A stretch of DNA of 64,000 nt, from assembly GCF_014649795.1 (NCBI RefSeq), contig NZ_BMTS01000004.1:372001-436000 (forward strand), read 5' to 3'. A model generated the notes under the pieces. That model was not told the DNA's origin. It did not search any database and saw only the letters and a program-made list of their open reading frames with translations. This document shows, piece by piece, positions 24,172-32,714 of the stretch; the stretch's first letter is position 1; the number at the start of each line of letters is the position of its first letter. Source of the DNA: Streptomyces melanogenes. GTDB lineage: Bacteria; Actinomycetota; Actinomycetes; Streptomycetales; Streptomycetaceae. The translations under genes and the position numbers were made by a program.

Positions 24172-25367
24172 CCGTTGTAGTGGGCGCTGGGGCGCATCCG
24201 GAGCGGGTGCTCCTCGTACTCCTCCAGGGCGTGCGCGATCCAGCCCGCGGTGCGCGCCACCGCGAACACCGTCTCGCCCGCCTCGACGGGCATACCGCAG
24301 GCCACGCTGAACACGGCGAGCGCGAGGTCGACGTTGGCGTGCAGCTCGGTGTGCCGGGCCGTCGTGGCGACCACGTCGTGGGCCGCGGCGAGCGCCTCCT
24401 CGGCCTGCGGAAGCTCAGCGAGCAGCTTGAACAGGGCCTGGGCGCGCGGGTCCTCGCCCGGGTAGAGGCGGTGGCCGAGGCCGGGCACGCGGCGGCCCGA
24501 GCGCAGATGGGCGGCGACCACGGGAGCGGCGCCGCCGCGCTCCAGGACCTCCGCGAGCATCTGGTGCGCGAGCCCGCTGGCGGCTCCGTGCAGCGGTCCG
24601 TCCAGTGCGCCGAGCCCCGCCGAGACGACGGCGTACGGATGGGCGCGCGCCGAGGCCGCGACCCGGGCGGCCAGTGTGGACGCGGCCAGATCATGGTCGA
24701 TCAACAGGGCGAGAGCCGTGTCCAGTACGTTGATCGACGCCTCGTCGGGGAGCCTGGGCGTGAGCCGGTGCCACAGCTGCCAGGCGAGCCGCTCCGCGCC
24801 CCGGTGCCGCTTGCCCGCCGGGGGCAGCGCCCCGACCAGGGTCGGGATCAGCATCCGCGCGCAGCCGAGCACCGCCGCCGGTTCGAGGTCGAAGCGGAGC
24901 GGGTCGGCGGCCGAGACGGCGACCGTGGCGGCCCGCAGCCGGTCCATGGCGCCGCTGTGCGCGGGCAGCGCGCCGACCGCGAGCCGTGCCGCGTCGAGGA
25001 ACTGCTGGGGCGCGGTGAACCGGGCGCCGCGCGGCAGCGTGCCGGTCCACACCCACTCCGCGACCTCCTCGAAGCCGTACGCCCCGGCGAGCTCCACCGC
25101 GTCGACGCCGCGGAAGTAGTAGTGGTCCTTGTCGATGAGCGTGAGTCCGGTACGGAAGGTCAGCTCGCCGGTGCGCGCGGCGGGTTCGCGGCGGGCGCTG
25201 CGCCGGGCCAGCGCGTCGACCTCCTTGGCGTCGAAGGTCGAGCCCCGCCCGCCGGGCGCCCGCTCGCTGCTCAGCTGGCCGCGGCTGACGTACGCGTACA
25301 CCGTCTCCGGTTTCACGCCGAGCCGTTCGGCCGCTTCGCGGGTGGTGAGTCGCGACTGATCCGTCAT
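24144..25367 (-). CDS. Citrate synthase family protein with N-terminal HTH domain
   Basis: 407 residues from ATG 25367. Residues about 5-55 form a MerR/excisionase-like HTH (LTTREAAERLGVKPETVYAY, with VSRGQL). The citrate synthase fold follows: TGLTLIDKDHYYFRGVDAVEL, GPLHGAASG (first catalytic His), GLGHRLYPGEDPRA (second His) and NVDLALAVF (catalytic Asp). The active triad is thus intact. It is divergent from a second citrate synthase-like gene (25470-26618), with three ATCAAYRTTGAY palindromes between them that its own HTH could bind. Whether it makes citrate, 2-methylcitrate or only senses acyl-CoA/oxaloacetate is unknown. Confidence 0.88.
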   Translation of the reverse strand: MTDQSRLTTREAAERLGVKPETVYAYVSRGQLSSERAPGGRGSTFDAKEVDALARRSARREPAARTGELTFRTGLTLIDKDHYYFRGVDAVELAGAYGFEEVAEWVWTGTLPRGARFTAPQQFLDAARLAVGALPAHSGAMDRLRAATVAVSAADPLRFDLEPAAVLGCARMLIPTLVGALPPAGKRHRGAERLAWQLWHRLTPRLPDEASINVLDTALALLIDHDLAASTLAARVAASARAHPYAVVSAGLGALDGPLHGAASGLAHQMLAEVLERGGAAPVVAAHLRSGRRVPGLGHRLYPGEDPRAQALFKLLAELPQAEEALAAAHDVVATTARHTELHANVDLALAVFSVACGMPVEAGETVFAVARTAGWIAHALEEYEEHPLRMRPSAHYNGPRPPQPLP

Positions 25368-25389
25368 GAGGTCACCGTATCCAAGATCG

Positions 25390-25456
25390 ATCAATGTTGA
25401 TTCAATCAATATTGACAGCCATCTCGTCAATCATAGACAGTCGAATCAACGTTGAG
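25390..25456. promoter_or_regulatory. Operator array between divergent citrate synthase-like genes
   Basis: Three near-identical 12-bp palindromes: ATCAATGTTGAT (25390-25401), ATCAATATTGAC (25405-25416) and ATCAACGTTGAG (25445-25456). Starts are 15 and 40 bases apart. The last one lies 13 bases before ATG 25470. They sit in an AT-rich island and are the likely binding sites of the HTH domain of the leftward gene product. Confidence 0.75.
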
Positions 25457-25469
25457 GAAGGGAAGAGAC

Positions 25470-26618
25470 ATGCCGACCACCACCACGGCTGTACCCCGCG
25501 GGCTCGCGGGCGTCGTCGTCACGGACACCGCACTCGGGGACGTCCGCGGCCGCGAGGGCTTCTACCACTACCGCCAGTACTCGGCCGTCGAGCTCGCGCA
25601 GACCCGCGGCTTCGAGGACGTGTGGCACCTGATGTTCCACGGCGAACTCCCCGACGCCGCCGCCCGCGCGGACTTCACCGCCCGCACCGCGGCCCTGCGC
25701 CACCTGCCCCGCGAGGTCACCGACGCGCTGCCCGGCATCGCCGCCGCGGGCGCCGCCTCCGGACCGCTCGCCGGACTGCGCACCGCCCTCTCCCTGCTCG
25801 GCGCCGCCCAGGGCTTCCGTCCGGTCTACGACCTCGACGCCGACCGGCGCCGCGAGGACGCGCTCGCCGCCTGCGCCGCCGTCCCCACCCTGCTGACCGC
25901 GCTGTACCGCCTCGGCCAGGGGCTCGATCCCGTCGAGCCGCGCGACGACCTGTCGTACGCCGCCAACTACCTCTACATGATGACCGGTTCGGAGCCCGCG
26001 CCCGACCGCGTCCGGGCGATCGAGCGGTACCTCATCTCCACCGTCGACCACGGCTTCAACGCCTCCACGTTCACCGCGCGCGTCGTCGCCTCCACCGGCG
26101 CCGACATGGCGGCGTCCCTGGTCGCGGCTGTCGGCGCGCTCTCCGGCCCGCTGCACGGCGGCGCCCCCAGCCGCGCCCTGGACACGCTCGACGCCATCGG
26201 CTCCCCGGACCGCATCGACGCGTGGGTGCGCGAGCGGGTCCTCGCGGGCGACCGCATCATGGGCTTCGGCCACCCCGTCTACCGCACCGAGGACCCGCGT
26301 TCGCGGATGCTGCGGGGCATCGCCGAGGGCATCGGCGGCCCGCTGGTCGCGTTCGCCGTCGAGGTCGAGCGGCAGGTCGAGGCGATCCTCGCCGAGCTGA
26401 AGCCCGGCCGGGAGCTGCACACCAACGTGGAGTTCTACGCGGGCGTGGTCATGGAGCTGTGCGGGGTGCCGCGCGAGATGTTCACCCCGACGTTCTGCGC
26501 GGCCCGGGTGGTCGGCTGGAGCGCCAACATCCTGGAGCAGGCGGAGGACTCGAAGATCATCCGCCCGGCGGCCCACTACGCGGGCCCGCCCGCGCCGCAG
26601 CCCGTACCGGCGTCGTGA
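25470..26618 (+). CDS. Citrate synthase-like protein
   Basis: 382 residues from ATG 25470 (AGGAAGGGAAGAG upstream; a TTG at 25452 is less likely). Fold motifs: DTALGDVRGREGFYHYR, GPLHGGAPSRALDTLD, GFGHPVYRTEDPRS, then NVEFYAGVVMELCG and FCAARVVGWSANILEQ. Both catalytic histidines are present, but the catalytic Asp of the NVDFY motif is Glu, which in citrate synthases strongly lowers activity. No HTH domain. Divergent from the HTH-fused relative; possibly the two form a mixed complex or this one is regulatory or uses another acyl-CoA. Confidence 0.88.
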   Translation: MPTTTTAVPRGLAGVVVTDTALGDVRGREGFYHYRQYSAVELAQTRGFEDVWHLMFHGELPDAAARADFTARTAALRHLPREVTDALPGIAAAGAASGPLAGLRTALSLLGAAQGFRPVYDLDADRRREDALAACAAVPTLLTALYRLGQGLDPVEPRDDLSYAANYLYMMTGSEPAPDRVRAIERYLISTVDHGFNASTFTARVVASTGADMAASLVAAVGALSGPLHGGAPSRALDTLDAIGSPDRIDAWVRERVLAGDRIMGFGHPVYRTEDPRSRMLRGIAEGIGGPLVAFAVEVERQVEAILAELKPGRELHTNVEFYAGVVMELCGVPREMFTPTFCAARVVGWSANILEQAEDSKIIRPAAHYAGPPAPQPVPAS

Positions 26619-26727
26619 GTACCGCGCCCTGACGGGGACTTGGGGCATACCAGGGTGCTTGGGGCAGGCAGGGGAGCCGTCGAATAATGGATGTGCCCCT
26701 CCCGCGCCGCGCCCCTACGCTCGGCGC

Positions 26728-27540
26728 GTGGACCACGTCACCCTCGCCTGCGTCGTACTCCCCGTCACCGCCTTGCTGTACGGGGTGCTCGGTATGCGCC
26801 GCCTGCGCGAGCGGCGGTGGTACCGGGAGGCGGTCGCGCACTGCGCCGCGATCGAGATCGACCCGTACTACGCCGTGCGCGACGCGTGGTGGCCCGAGGA
26901 CGACATCCAGGCGGCGGCCGCCCGGCTGGTGCTCGACGGGCTGGTCACCGTCAACCACCGCGGCAACATGAGCCCCACGGAGGCCGGTGCGGATCCCGCG
27001 AGCAGCGCGGGGCACCCGCTGCCGGACGCCCTGCTCGCCGCGGTGCGCCGCCGCACCGCACCCGCCACCCTCGGCAGCGTGCTGCTGCGCGACACCGTGT
27101 TCGACGACGTCCGGGCGCGGTTCCACGCCGACTGCGACGCCCGTCTGCGGCCGCGGCGGCCGCCCGCGCCGCGCAACCTCGGCTGTCTGGGCTGCACCGG
27201 GTGGATGCTGTTCCTGGCGCAGTTCGGGTTCGCCGCCGCCGGGCTGTTCGACATGGCGCCCCACGGGCCGCTCCAGTGGGCCGCCGCCGTCGTCACCGGC
27301 CTGGCGCTGATCGCGCAGATCGCCGCGCTCGGCAGCGAGCGCACCCCGGCCGACCTGCCGGACCCCTTCGCCGAACGGCTGGCGGAGCTGGAACGGCACC
27401 CGGCGCTCGCGGAGCTGGCCGCGCGGAACCCGGAGGCCAAGGCATGGCTCGGGGCCGGCAGGTTCCGCACCCGCCGGGGCCGCAACCGGGGACGGCCCCG
27501 GCGCCGCGTCACGCGTACCGAAGCCGGGGCCGGGGCCTGA
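26728..27540 (+). CDS. Membrane protein, TIGR04222-like
   Basis: 270 residues from GTG 26728. One N-terminal membrane helix (LACVVLPVTALLYGVLG) is followed by a ~110-residue soluble part with WWPEDDIQAAAARLVLDGLVTVN. Two further helices follow (WMLFLAQFGFAAAGLF, AAAVVTGLALIAQIAAL), then a soluble C-terminal segment and a very basic tail (RFRTRRGRNRGRPRRR). The central DPYYAVRD... GLVTVNHRGNMSPTEAG pattern resembles TIGR04222-type membrane proteins, but I am not certain. No regulatory signal is visible; ends at a terminator shared with the convergent gene. Confidence 0.7.
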   Translation: MDHVTLACVVLPVTALLYGVLGMRRLRERRWYREAVAHCAAIEIDPYYAVRDAWWPEDDIQAAAARLVLDGLVTVNHRGNMSPTEAGADPASSAGHPLPDALLAAVRRRTAPATLGSVLLRDTVFDDVRARFHADCDARLRPRRPPAPRNLGCLGCTGWMLFLAQFGFAAAGLFDMAPHGPLQWAAAVVTGLALIAQIAALGSERTPADLPDPFAERLAELERHPALAELAARNPEAKAWLGAGRFRTRRGRNRGRPRRRVTRTEAGAGA

Positions 27541-27547
27541 GCGGGGT

Positions 27548-27582
27548 GTGCACCGGGACCCTCGTCGAGCGTCCCGGTGCAC
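27548..27582. terminator. Bidirectional terminator
   Basis: Perfect 12-bp stem (GTGCACCGGGAC) with an 11-base loop between two convergent genes. Confidence 0.8.
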
Positions 27583-27591
27583 GGACCCGCG

Positions 27592-28041
27592 TCAGCGCCA
27601 GATCGTCTGGACCGAGTCGAACTGCACCCAGGTGATCGGGTTGCCGGTGTTGGCGCCGTACACCGTCACGGAACCGGCGGTGTTCACCTCGAAGCGGCAG
27701 GCGTTGATGCCCTGGCTGTTGTTGCGGGGCGCGGTGGCGCGGATGTACGAGGTGGGCCGGGCCATGGCGGCGGGCAGCGTGGCGACCTTGGTGTCGGCGG
27801 AGAAGCTGCCGGTGATGATGCCGCGGGCCTGCAGGAACGTGGTGCCCGCGATGGTGACGAGGCGGACCTGCGGGGTCGAGCCGGTCTGCGCGGTGATGCC
27901 GGGCTCCAGGACCAGGTCGGCCCACTCGCCGGCCTCCACACCGGCGGCGGCCGCGGGGGAGGCGGCGGCGAGGTTGGCGACGGCCACGGCGGCGGGCACG
28001 GCGAAGGCGGCACCGAGGATGCTGCGGCGGTTGTAGGACAT
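27592..28041 (-). CDS. Tat-exported protein homologous to the propeller protein's C-terminal domain (cassette 1)
   Basis: 149 residues. A Tat-type signal (YNRRSILGAAFAVPAAVAV, ending AAAAG) precedes a ~115-residue all-beta domain. Its landmarks are VRLVTIAGTTFLQARG, LPAAMARPTSYIR, RNNSQGINACRFEV and a PITWVQFDSVQTIWR end. The same domain forms the C-terminus of the adjacent gene (28101-29369) and of 38358-39614, and the whole protein is mirrored by 37840-38304. In streptomycetes relatives are labelled phage baseplate-like proteins. A surface-exposed, ligand-binding role is inferred. Confidence 0.8.
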   Translation of the reverse strand: MSYNRRSILGAAFAVPAAVAVANLAAASPAAAAGVEAGEWADLVLEPGITAQTGSTPQVRLVTIAGTTFLQARGIITGSFSADTKVATLPAAMARPTSYIRATAPRNNSQGINACRFEVNTAGSVTVYGANTGNPITWVQFDSVQTIWR

Positions 28042-28100
28042 GGTGGTTGGTCTCCTTGACGAGGCCTTGTGCGAAATGACGGAGGGGGCTGCGGGCGCGG

Positions 28101-29369
28101 TCAGCGCCAGGCGGCGCTGAAGCTGTCGAGCTGCGCCCAGGTGATGGCGTTGGTGTCGCGTCCGCCGAACAGCCGCAGTGCGCGGTCGGTGCCGGCCTCG
28201 ACCCGGGCCACGCAGTAGCCGCCGTTGTTGTTGCGCGGCACGTTGGCGCGGGTCGCCACGCTGGGGCTCAGCGTGTCGGGCAGGGTGCCGATGACCGCGT
28301 CGCCGTCGAAGGTGCCCTTGACGCCGCCGCTGAGCTGGAGCGTCGTGGTGCCCGCGATGCTGATGAGGCGGCCCTGCGGCGGGTTCTGGTCGGCGGTGAC
28401 GCCCGGGGCGAGGGCGATCGGCTGCCAGTCGGTGATCACCTTGACGCCGTCGACCTCCTGGGTGTCCGGGAGCGTCACGATGGTGCAGGTGCGCGGTCCG
28501 GGGTCCTCGCAGGCGAAGCCGAAGTGCAGGTTGGTCACGCCGTTCCGCACGTCCACGTGCAGGCCCTCGGGCTCGCGCCACTCAAGACCCGGGGCCGCGG
28601 TGATGAAGTGGTGGTCCAGGACGTTCCCGGTGGCCCACTCCATCGCGGTGATGTAGGTGTTGCCCGGCGGGGGGTTCCTGGTCGCGGTGCTGGACTCGCC
28701 GTTGAGCAGGTACAGCACGCCCTTGTGGGATGCGTACCCCTGGAACACGCCCAGGTCCGTGGGCAGCGTGATGCGCTGGAGCGGCTCGAAGACGCCCGCC
28801 GAGGCCTTGGCCAGGTCGTACCGCTCGACGTGCGTCCCACCGTCGTAGAACCGCACCACCAGCTCGTTGGCGCTGCGGTCGATGGTGGGGGTGGCGAAGA
28901 GCGCGTTCGGCGTGGGGCGGTACGGCTTGGCGTGCAGCGACGAGCCGTAGTCCAGGACCGTTCCCGACCGGAAGTCGAAGTTGGTGATGGAGGTGCCGAA
29001 GCCCTCGTTCTTGCTGTTGGGCTGCGACGCCGTCTCGGTCCACAGGCGGATGACGCCGCCCCGGTTCTCGACGCCGAGGTTGACACCGTGGCCGAAGCCC
29101 CGCAGGTACATGTAGCCGGTGATGTCGCCCGACCGGTTGAGGCGGGTCAGGCACATGTCGCCGTGCGCGTTGCGGGTGTCGTAGTCGACGGGCCCGGACT
29201 CGCCGCTGAGGGTCAGGCCGCCCTGCATCAGTTGGAGCACGAAGAGGTCGCCCGACACCGGCTCGGTGCTGAACGACTGCATGACGGTGCTGTTCTTGAG
29301 CGGGCGCCGGTGCAGCAGCTTGCCCACCGGTCCCGCGAGGTCTATCTGTCCTTCAATGGTGACGCTCAA
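28101..29369 (-). CDS. TagC/P68-RBP-like beta-propeller protein (cassette 1)
   Basis: 422 residues. TTG 29369 is chosen because AAGGAG lies 9 bases upstream and because the homologue at 38358-39614 starts at the same point; GTG 29390 would include the site. Residues 1-300 form a propeller (QIDLAGPVGKLLHRRPL, LFVLQLMQGG, YLRGFGHGVNLGVE, LRREPEGL-type WREPEGLHVDV), resembling TagC-like and phage P68 receptor-binding propellers. The last ~115 residues are the domain shared with the 27592 protein, ending ITWAQLDSFSAAWR. No signal peptide is visible. The 59-base gap to the downstream gene implies an operon. Confidence 0.8.
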   Translation of the reverse strand: MSVTIEGQIDLAGPVGKLLHRRPLKNSTVMQSFSTEPVSGDLFVLQLMQGGLTLSGESGPVDYDTRNAHGDMCLTRLNRSGDITGYMYLRGFGHGVNLGVENRGGVIRLWTETASQPNSKNEGFGTSITNFDFRSGTVLDYGSSLHAKPYRPTPNALFATPTIDRSANELVVRFYDGGTHVERYDLAKASAGVFEPLQRITLPTDLGVFQGYASHKGVLYLLNGESSTATRNPPPGNTYITAMEWATGNVLDHHFITAAPGLEWREPEGLHVDVRNGVTNLHFGFACEDPGPRTCTIVTLPDTQEVDGVKVITDWQPIALAPGVTADQNPPQGRLISIAGTTTLQLSGGVKGTFDGDAVIGTLPDTLSPSVATRANVPRNNNGGYCVARVEAGTDRALRLFGGRDTNAITWAQLDSFSAAWR

Positions 29370-29484
29370 CGACGCCGCTCCTTCATACACGTTTCGGTGC
29401 TGTCGTGATCGGAACGGCGACAGTTTCGCACGGGCGTTCCCGTGGTGGGAGCCGTGGTGCGCCGATCCGGTGCGGCCGCTGTTG

Positions 29485-30684
29485 TCAGCCGGTCAGGGTG
29501 GCCTTGGAGCGCATCGCGAGGAAGTTGCTCCGGTAGGCGTCGTGGGTCGCGGCGCCCTCGACGCGCAGCAGGGCCTCGTCGTTCTCCCGCAGAGAGGACA
29601 CGTCGAGGTTGTGGGAGCCGGTGAAGGTCCACTTGGTGTCCGGGTGCCCCGCGTAGTTGCCCTCGACCAGCAGGTACTTGGAGTGCACGAACAGGTCATC
29701 CGCGTCGTCGCCGGGCGTGCCGTTGTCGAGGTGGAGGCGGTACGGCTTGATGCGCGCGTGGTTGCCGAGGGTCGCGAGCTGGCTCGTCGTGTTGTAGACG
29801 ACCTCGATCCAGCAGTCCTGGTCGGCCAGCTGCCGCAGCTTGTTCGCCACCTCGGTGCGGGTGAAGGCGTAGGCGGCGACGCGGACGACCGTCTTGTGGG
29901 AGGCGGACCCGACCGTCGTGTTGCCCGTGCACGACACGTTGTTCAGCACGTCGACCATGAGGTCGCCGGTCTGCTGCGGGAAGAAGTAGTACTTCTCGCC
30001 CCCGGACGTGGTGCCCTGCCGGTAGTAGTCGGCGTTGCGCTTCTCGGCGGCGAGGTCGTTGAAGTACGCCGTGTACGCGGTGTACAGGTCGGTGTTGCCC
30101 ACCGAGGTGTACGCGTTGTTCCAGAACCGGGAGGTGTTCGCCGGGGTCTGGTTGGCGGACGTCTGGATCACCACGTCCTCGGCGACGCCCGCGTCTCCCA
30201 CCCGGGAGAAGAGGAAGAACTTGTTGTGGTTGATGTGGTTCTTGCTCGGGTCGAGCGTGGTGTCCGCGATGCACGCCCGGTCCTTCGGGCAGACGTGGAT
30301 CCAGGACGGCTGGGTCATGTCCTTGCCGAGGGCGGCCGCCAGTTGGGTGGCGGCCGTGGAGGTGGAGAACGCGTAGTCGAGGACGACCCGTACCTGTACG
30401 CCCCGGTCGTGGGCGCGGATCAGCGCGTCGCTGTAGCCGGTGTCGGTCAGGGCGTACAGGGCGGCACGCAGCGTGCGGCCGCTCTGGGTGTTGTCGATCG
30501 CCCCGACGATGTGGTCCTTGATCGCGTTCTGCTCGGCCGCGGTGCCCTGCGGGTCGTTGAAGACCGCGCCCGTCGTGGGCATCGGCGCCGGGTCCGCCGC
30601 GGCGGCCGGGGACGGGACGAGCAGCGCGGCCAGGAGGGACCCGGCGAGCAGCGCCGCGGCACATATGCGTCTGATGTCTCTCAC
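29485..30684 (-). CDS. Secreted phospholipase D-like protein with altered HKD motifs
   Basis: 399 residues from GTG 30684. The start codon directly abuts AAGGA, so it is not secure. A secretion signal (ICAAALLAGSLLAALL to AAAADPA) is followed by two PLD-like halves. Motif 1 is HNKFFLFS and motif 2 HSKYLLVEGN; in each the final Asp of HxKx4D is replaced (Ser, Glu). The partner segments QTSANQT and TGSHNLD are present. Eukaryote- and bacteria-type PLDs hydrolyse phosphodiesters in lipids or nucleic acids. Here the enzyme probably keeps the His/Lys pairs but activity is uncertain. Confidence 0.82.
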   Translation of the reverse strand: MRDIRRICAAALLAGSLLAALLVPSPAAAADPAPMPTTGAVFNDPQGTAAEQNAIKDHIVGAIDNTQSGRTLRAALYALTDTGYSDALIRAHDRGVQVRVVLDYAFSTSTAATQLAAALGKDMTQPSWIHVCPKDRACIADTTLDPSKNHINHNKFFLFSRVGDAGVAEDVVIQTSANQTPANTSRFWNNAYTSVGNTDLYTAYTAYFNDLAAEKRNADYYRQGTTSGGEKYYFFPQQTGDLMVDVLNNVSCTGNTTVGSASHKTVVRVAAYAFTRTEVANKLRQLADQDCWIEVVYNTTSQLATLGNHARIKPYRLHLDNGTPGDDADDLFVHSKYLLVEGNYAGHPDTKWTFTGSHNLDVSSLRENDEALLRVEGAATHDAYRSNFLAMRSKATLTG

Positions 30685-31121
30685 TCCTTGACAAAGATCG
30701 TTCCTGCTGTGAGCAGGTGCACGATAGCCCCCCGGGCCCGACTCCCCGACGGCGCCCGAGGGAATCGGTTGCCTCATATGGGCTGTGTCTTACGTCACAT
30801 GAGGCACAGCCATCACGTTGCTACCGGTTTGCGCAATCTTGCGCCGACGCCCCGCCTAAAACGCTCGAACGGCAGGTGAGGCCCCCGGTGGCGGGCGGGA
30901 TGGGTCTACACCACCAGCGAGGGCAGCGGGCGTGCACACCGCTGCAAACGCATGTTCGTCGCCGGAACGCAAGTGCCCGGTGACCTTTCACGGCTCCGCG
31001 GTTGCACATTCCGGCGCCGCCGCACGTCATCTGTTCGAAGGCGCGCAGCAGCGCCTTCCGGGGCCGTCGGGGGGCGGGACGGGCGGCCCCAGTCGTGCAC
31101 CAGGAAGGAGCCGGAAGTCTC
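30685..31121. other. 437-bp intergenic region with inverted repeat
   Basis: No convincing gene before the small open frame at 31122. The region contains an 8-bp inverted repeat TGCCTCAT/ATGAGGCA (30770-30806) overlapping GGCTGTG/CACAGCC, an AT-richer patch suited to a divergent promoter for the PLD-like gene and the sigma operon. Confidence 0.4.
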
Positions 31122-31277
31122 GTGACGATCGATCGGGTTGGCGATGTGGTCCTGGCAGTTCTCGCGGTGCGGGTGTTGGGCCGCGACGCGGTCCTGTTAC
31201 TGCGGCGCGCCGCCGCCGCGGGCGTACGGACGGGTGTGAGCGAGTTGCTGCGTACGGACCGGGAGGGAGACCGGTGA
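31122..31277 (+). CDS. Small protein (51 aa) upstream of ECF sigma gene
   Basis: GTG 31122 to TGA 31275-31277 encodes VTIDRVGDVVLAVLAVRVLG followed by a basic/hydrophobic helix and LLRTDREGDR. AAGGAG and GGAAG occur upstream. Its TGA overlaps the GTG of the sigma factor gene (GTGA), so translation is probably coupled. High GC3 supports coding. No family recognised; it could be a small modulator of the sigma factor or simply a leader that couples its translation. Confidence 0.55.
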   Translation: MTIDRVGDVVLAVLAVRVLGRDAVLLLRRAAAAGVRTGVSELLRTDREGDR

Positions 31278-31864
31278 GCCAGGACCTCCCGCACCGCTCG
31301 CCGGGCAGACCCGCGATGACGAACCAGCAGCTTCCGGTGGACTTCAGCGCGTTCCACCACATGCACCGGCCCGTCTATCTGCGCTGGGCGCAGACCGTCC
31401 TCAACCACCGCGCGGACGCCGAGGAAGCCGTCGACGCCGCCTTCGAACAGCTCCTGATGATCTGGACCGCCGTCCTGTCGAAGGAGAACCCCGCCGCGTA
31501 CGCCTGGAGCGTGCTGCGCAGCCGCACCCTCGACCTGGCCCGCGCCCGCAAACGGCGCTCCGCCCTGTTGGAGGCGGCCGCCTTCGACACCGTCGCCCTG
31601 ACCCGGACCGCCGATCCCATCGGCCAGTTGGAGGAGAGCCTGGCCCTCTTCCACGCGGTACGCCAGCTGCCGCCGCGCCAGATGGACGTCATGGTCCTGC
31701 TCCACCTCAACGGCCTGACCCCCGCACAGGTCGGTGACCACCTCGGCATCACCGCGGCCGCCGTCCGCTCCACCGCCCGCCACGCCAAGCGCCGGCTGCG
31801 CCACACCCTCGGTCTCGCGGCCGAGCAGACCGAGGAGGGGCACGCCGATGACATCGCCCATTGA
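31274..31864 (+). CDS. ECF-type RNA polymerase sigma factor
   Basis: 196 residues from GTG 31274, with GGGAGGGAG just upstream. Sigma region 2 reads FHHMHRPVYLRWAQTVLNHRADAEEAVDAAFEQLL and region 2.4-like AAYAWSVLRSRTLDLARARKR (split across two motifs). Region 4 has LPPRQMDVMVLLHLNG and the HTH LTPAQVGDHLGITAAAVRSTARHAKRRLR. The -10-binding helix is unusual. No zinc anti-sigma factor follows; instead the next gene overlaps by 17 bases. Probably responds to a surface or stress cue. Confidence 0.87.
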   Translation: MSQDLPHRSPGRPAMTNQQLPVDFSAFHHMHRPVYLRWAQTVLNHRADAEEAVDAAFEQLLMIWTAVLSKENPAAYAWSVLRSRTLDLARARKRRSALLEAAAFDTVALTRTADPIGQLEESLALFHAVRQLPPRQMDVMVLLHLNGLTPAQVGDHLGITAAAVRSTARHAKRRLRHTLGLAAEQTEEGHADDIAH

Positions 31865-32714
31865 CGGCGTGCTCGCCCGTGCCCGTCTGTCCCACCGGCC
31901 GTGCACCGAGGCCGACGTGGACGCCGCCGAACAGCGCCTCGCCGCCCGGGTCGCCGCTCCGCCGCCCGCCCCGGCCCGGCCGGGCCGCTTCCGGCTGGCC
32001 GCCTGGCGGGCGCTCCTTTCCGAGCCGGGACCGCCGCTGGACGAGGTGTGCGCGGCTCAGGACCTCACCGTCGTCTGCGAGATGTTCGTCATCCACCCCG
32101 ACGCGCTCGACGACCTGAAGCTCTTCTTCGCCCGCGCGCTGCCCGAGCCGGCCGGCGCCCGCATCCTGGGCTGCATGCTGCACCTGACCGGCCGCCCCGA
32201 ATCGGCCCGCTTCTGGTGGCAGTACGCGGCCGGGGCGGGCGACGCGGCCGCCACGTTCTGCCTCGGCCTGCACCACCGCGCCCTGGGCGAACACCCCGAG
32301 GCCGAGTGGTGGCACACCCAGACGGACACCCTCAGTGCCCACGGCGCGACCGTCGCGAACGTGGACCTGAAGACCACGCTGCGCATCCTGCGCGCCCTGC
32401 GCACCGGACCGCTGCCGGTGCCGGACCTGGTCCACGCCGTCCTCGACTACATACCGGCGGCGCTCTCCTACGTCGACGACGACCTCGAACTACCCCTGCC
32501 CGACCCGGACTTCACCGACCACATCACGGCCCTGACCACCCACGCGGCCACCGCCGGCTCCCCGCGCACACCGTCCGGCCGTGCCCCGGACCCGCTGCCG
32601 GAACGCCCCACCCGGGACCGCTCGACGTCCTTCACGACGGGATGGCGGGTGAACACGGGCCGGCCGTGGCCGCACGGACCGTACGGTCCATACGACCCTT
32701 CGGACCTGCCCTAG
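31848..32714 (+). CDS. Sigma-operon protein with Sel1/TPR-like helices
   Basis: 288 residues from ATG 31848, inside the end of the sigma gene (GAGGAGGGG upstream). The N-terminal 100 residues are helical (ARARLSHRPCTEADVDAAEQRLAARV). A middle block (ILGCMLHLTGRPESARFWW, then AAGAGDAAATFCLGLHHRALGEH) has the spacing of Sel1/TPR repeats. The C-terminal 60 residues are disordered and Pro/Gly-rich (GPYGPYDP). It may act as cytoplasmic partner or anti-sigma-like control of the sigma factor. Its stop overlaps the stop of the convergent hydrolase gene. Confidence 0.75.
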   Translation: MTSPIDGVLARARLSHRPCTEADVDAAEQRLAARVAAPPPAPARPGRFRLAAWRALLSEPGPPLDEVCAAQDLTVVCEMFVIHPDALDDLKLFFARALPEPAGARILGCMLHLTGRPESARFWWQYAAGAGDAAATFCLGLHHRALGEHPEAEWWHTQTDTLSAHGATVANVDLKTTLRILRALRTGPLPVPDLVHAVLDYIPAALSYVDDDLELPLPDPDFTDHITALTTHAATAGSPRTPSGRAPDPLPERPTRDRSTSFTTGWRVNTGRPWPHGPYGPYDPSDLP

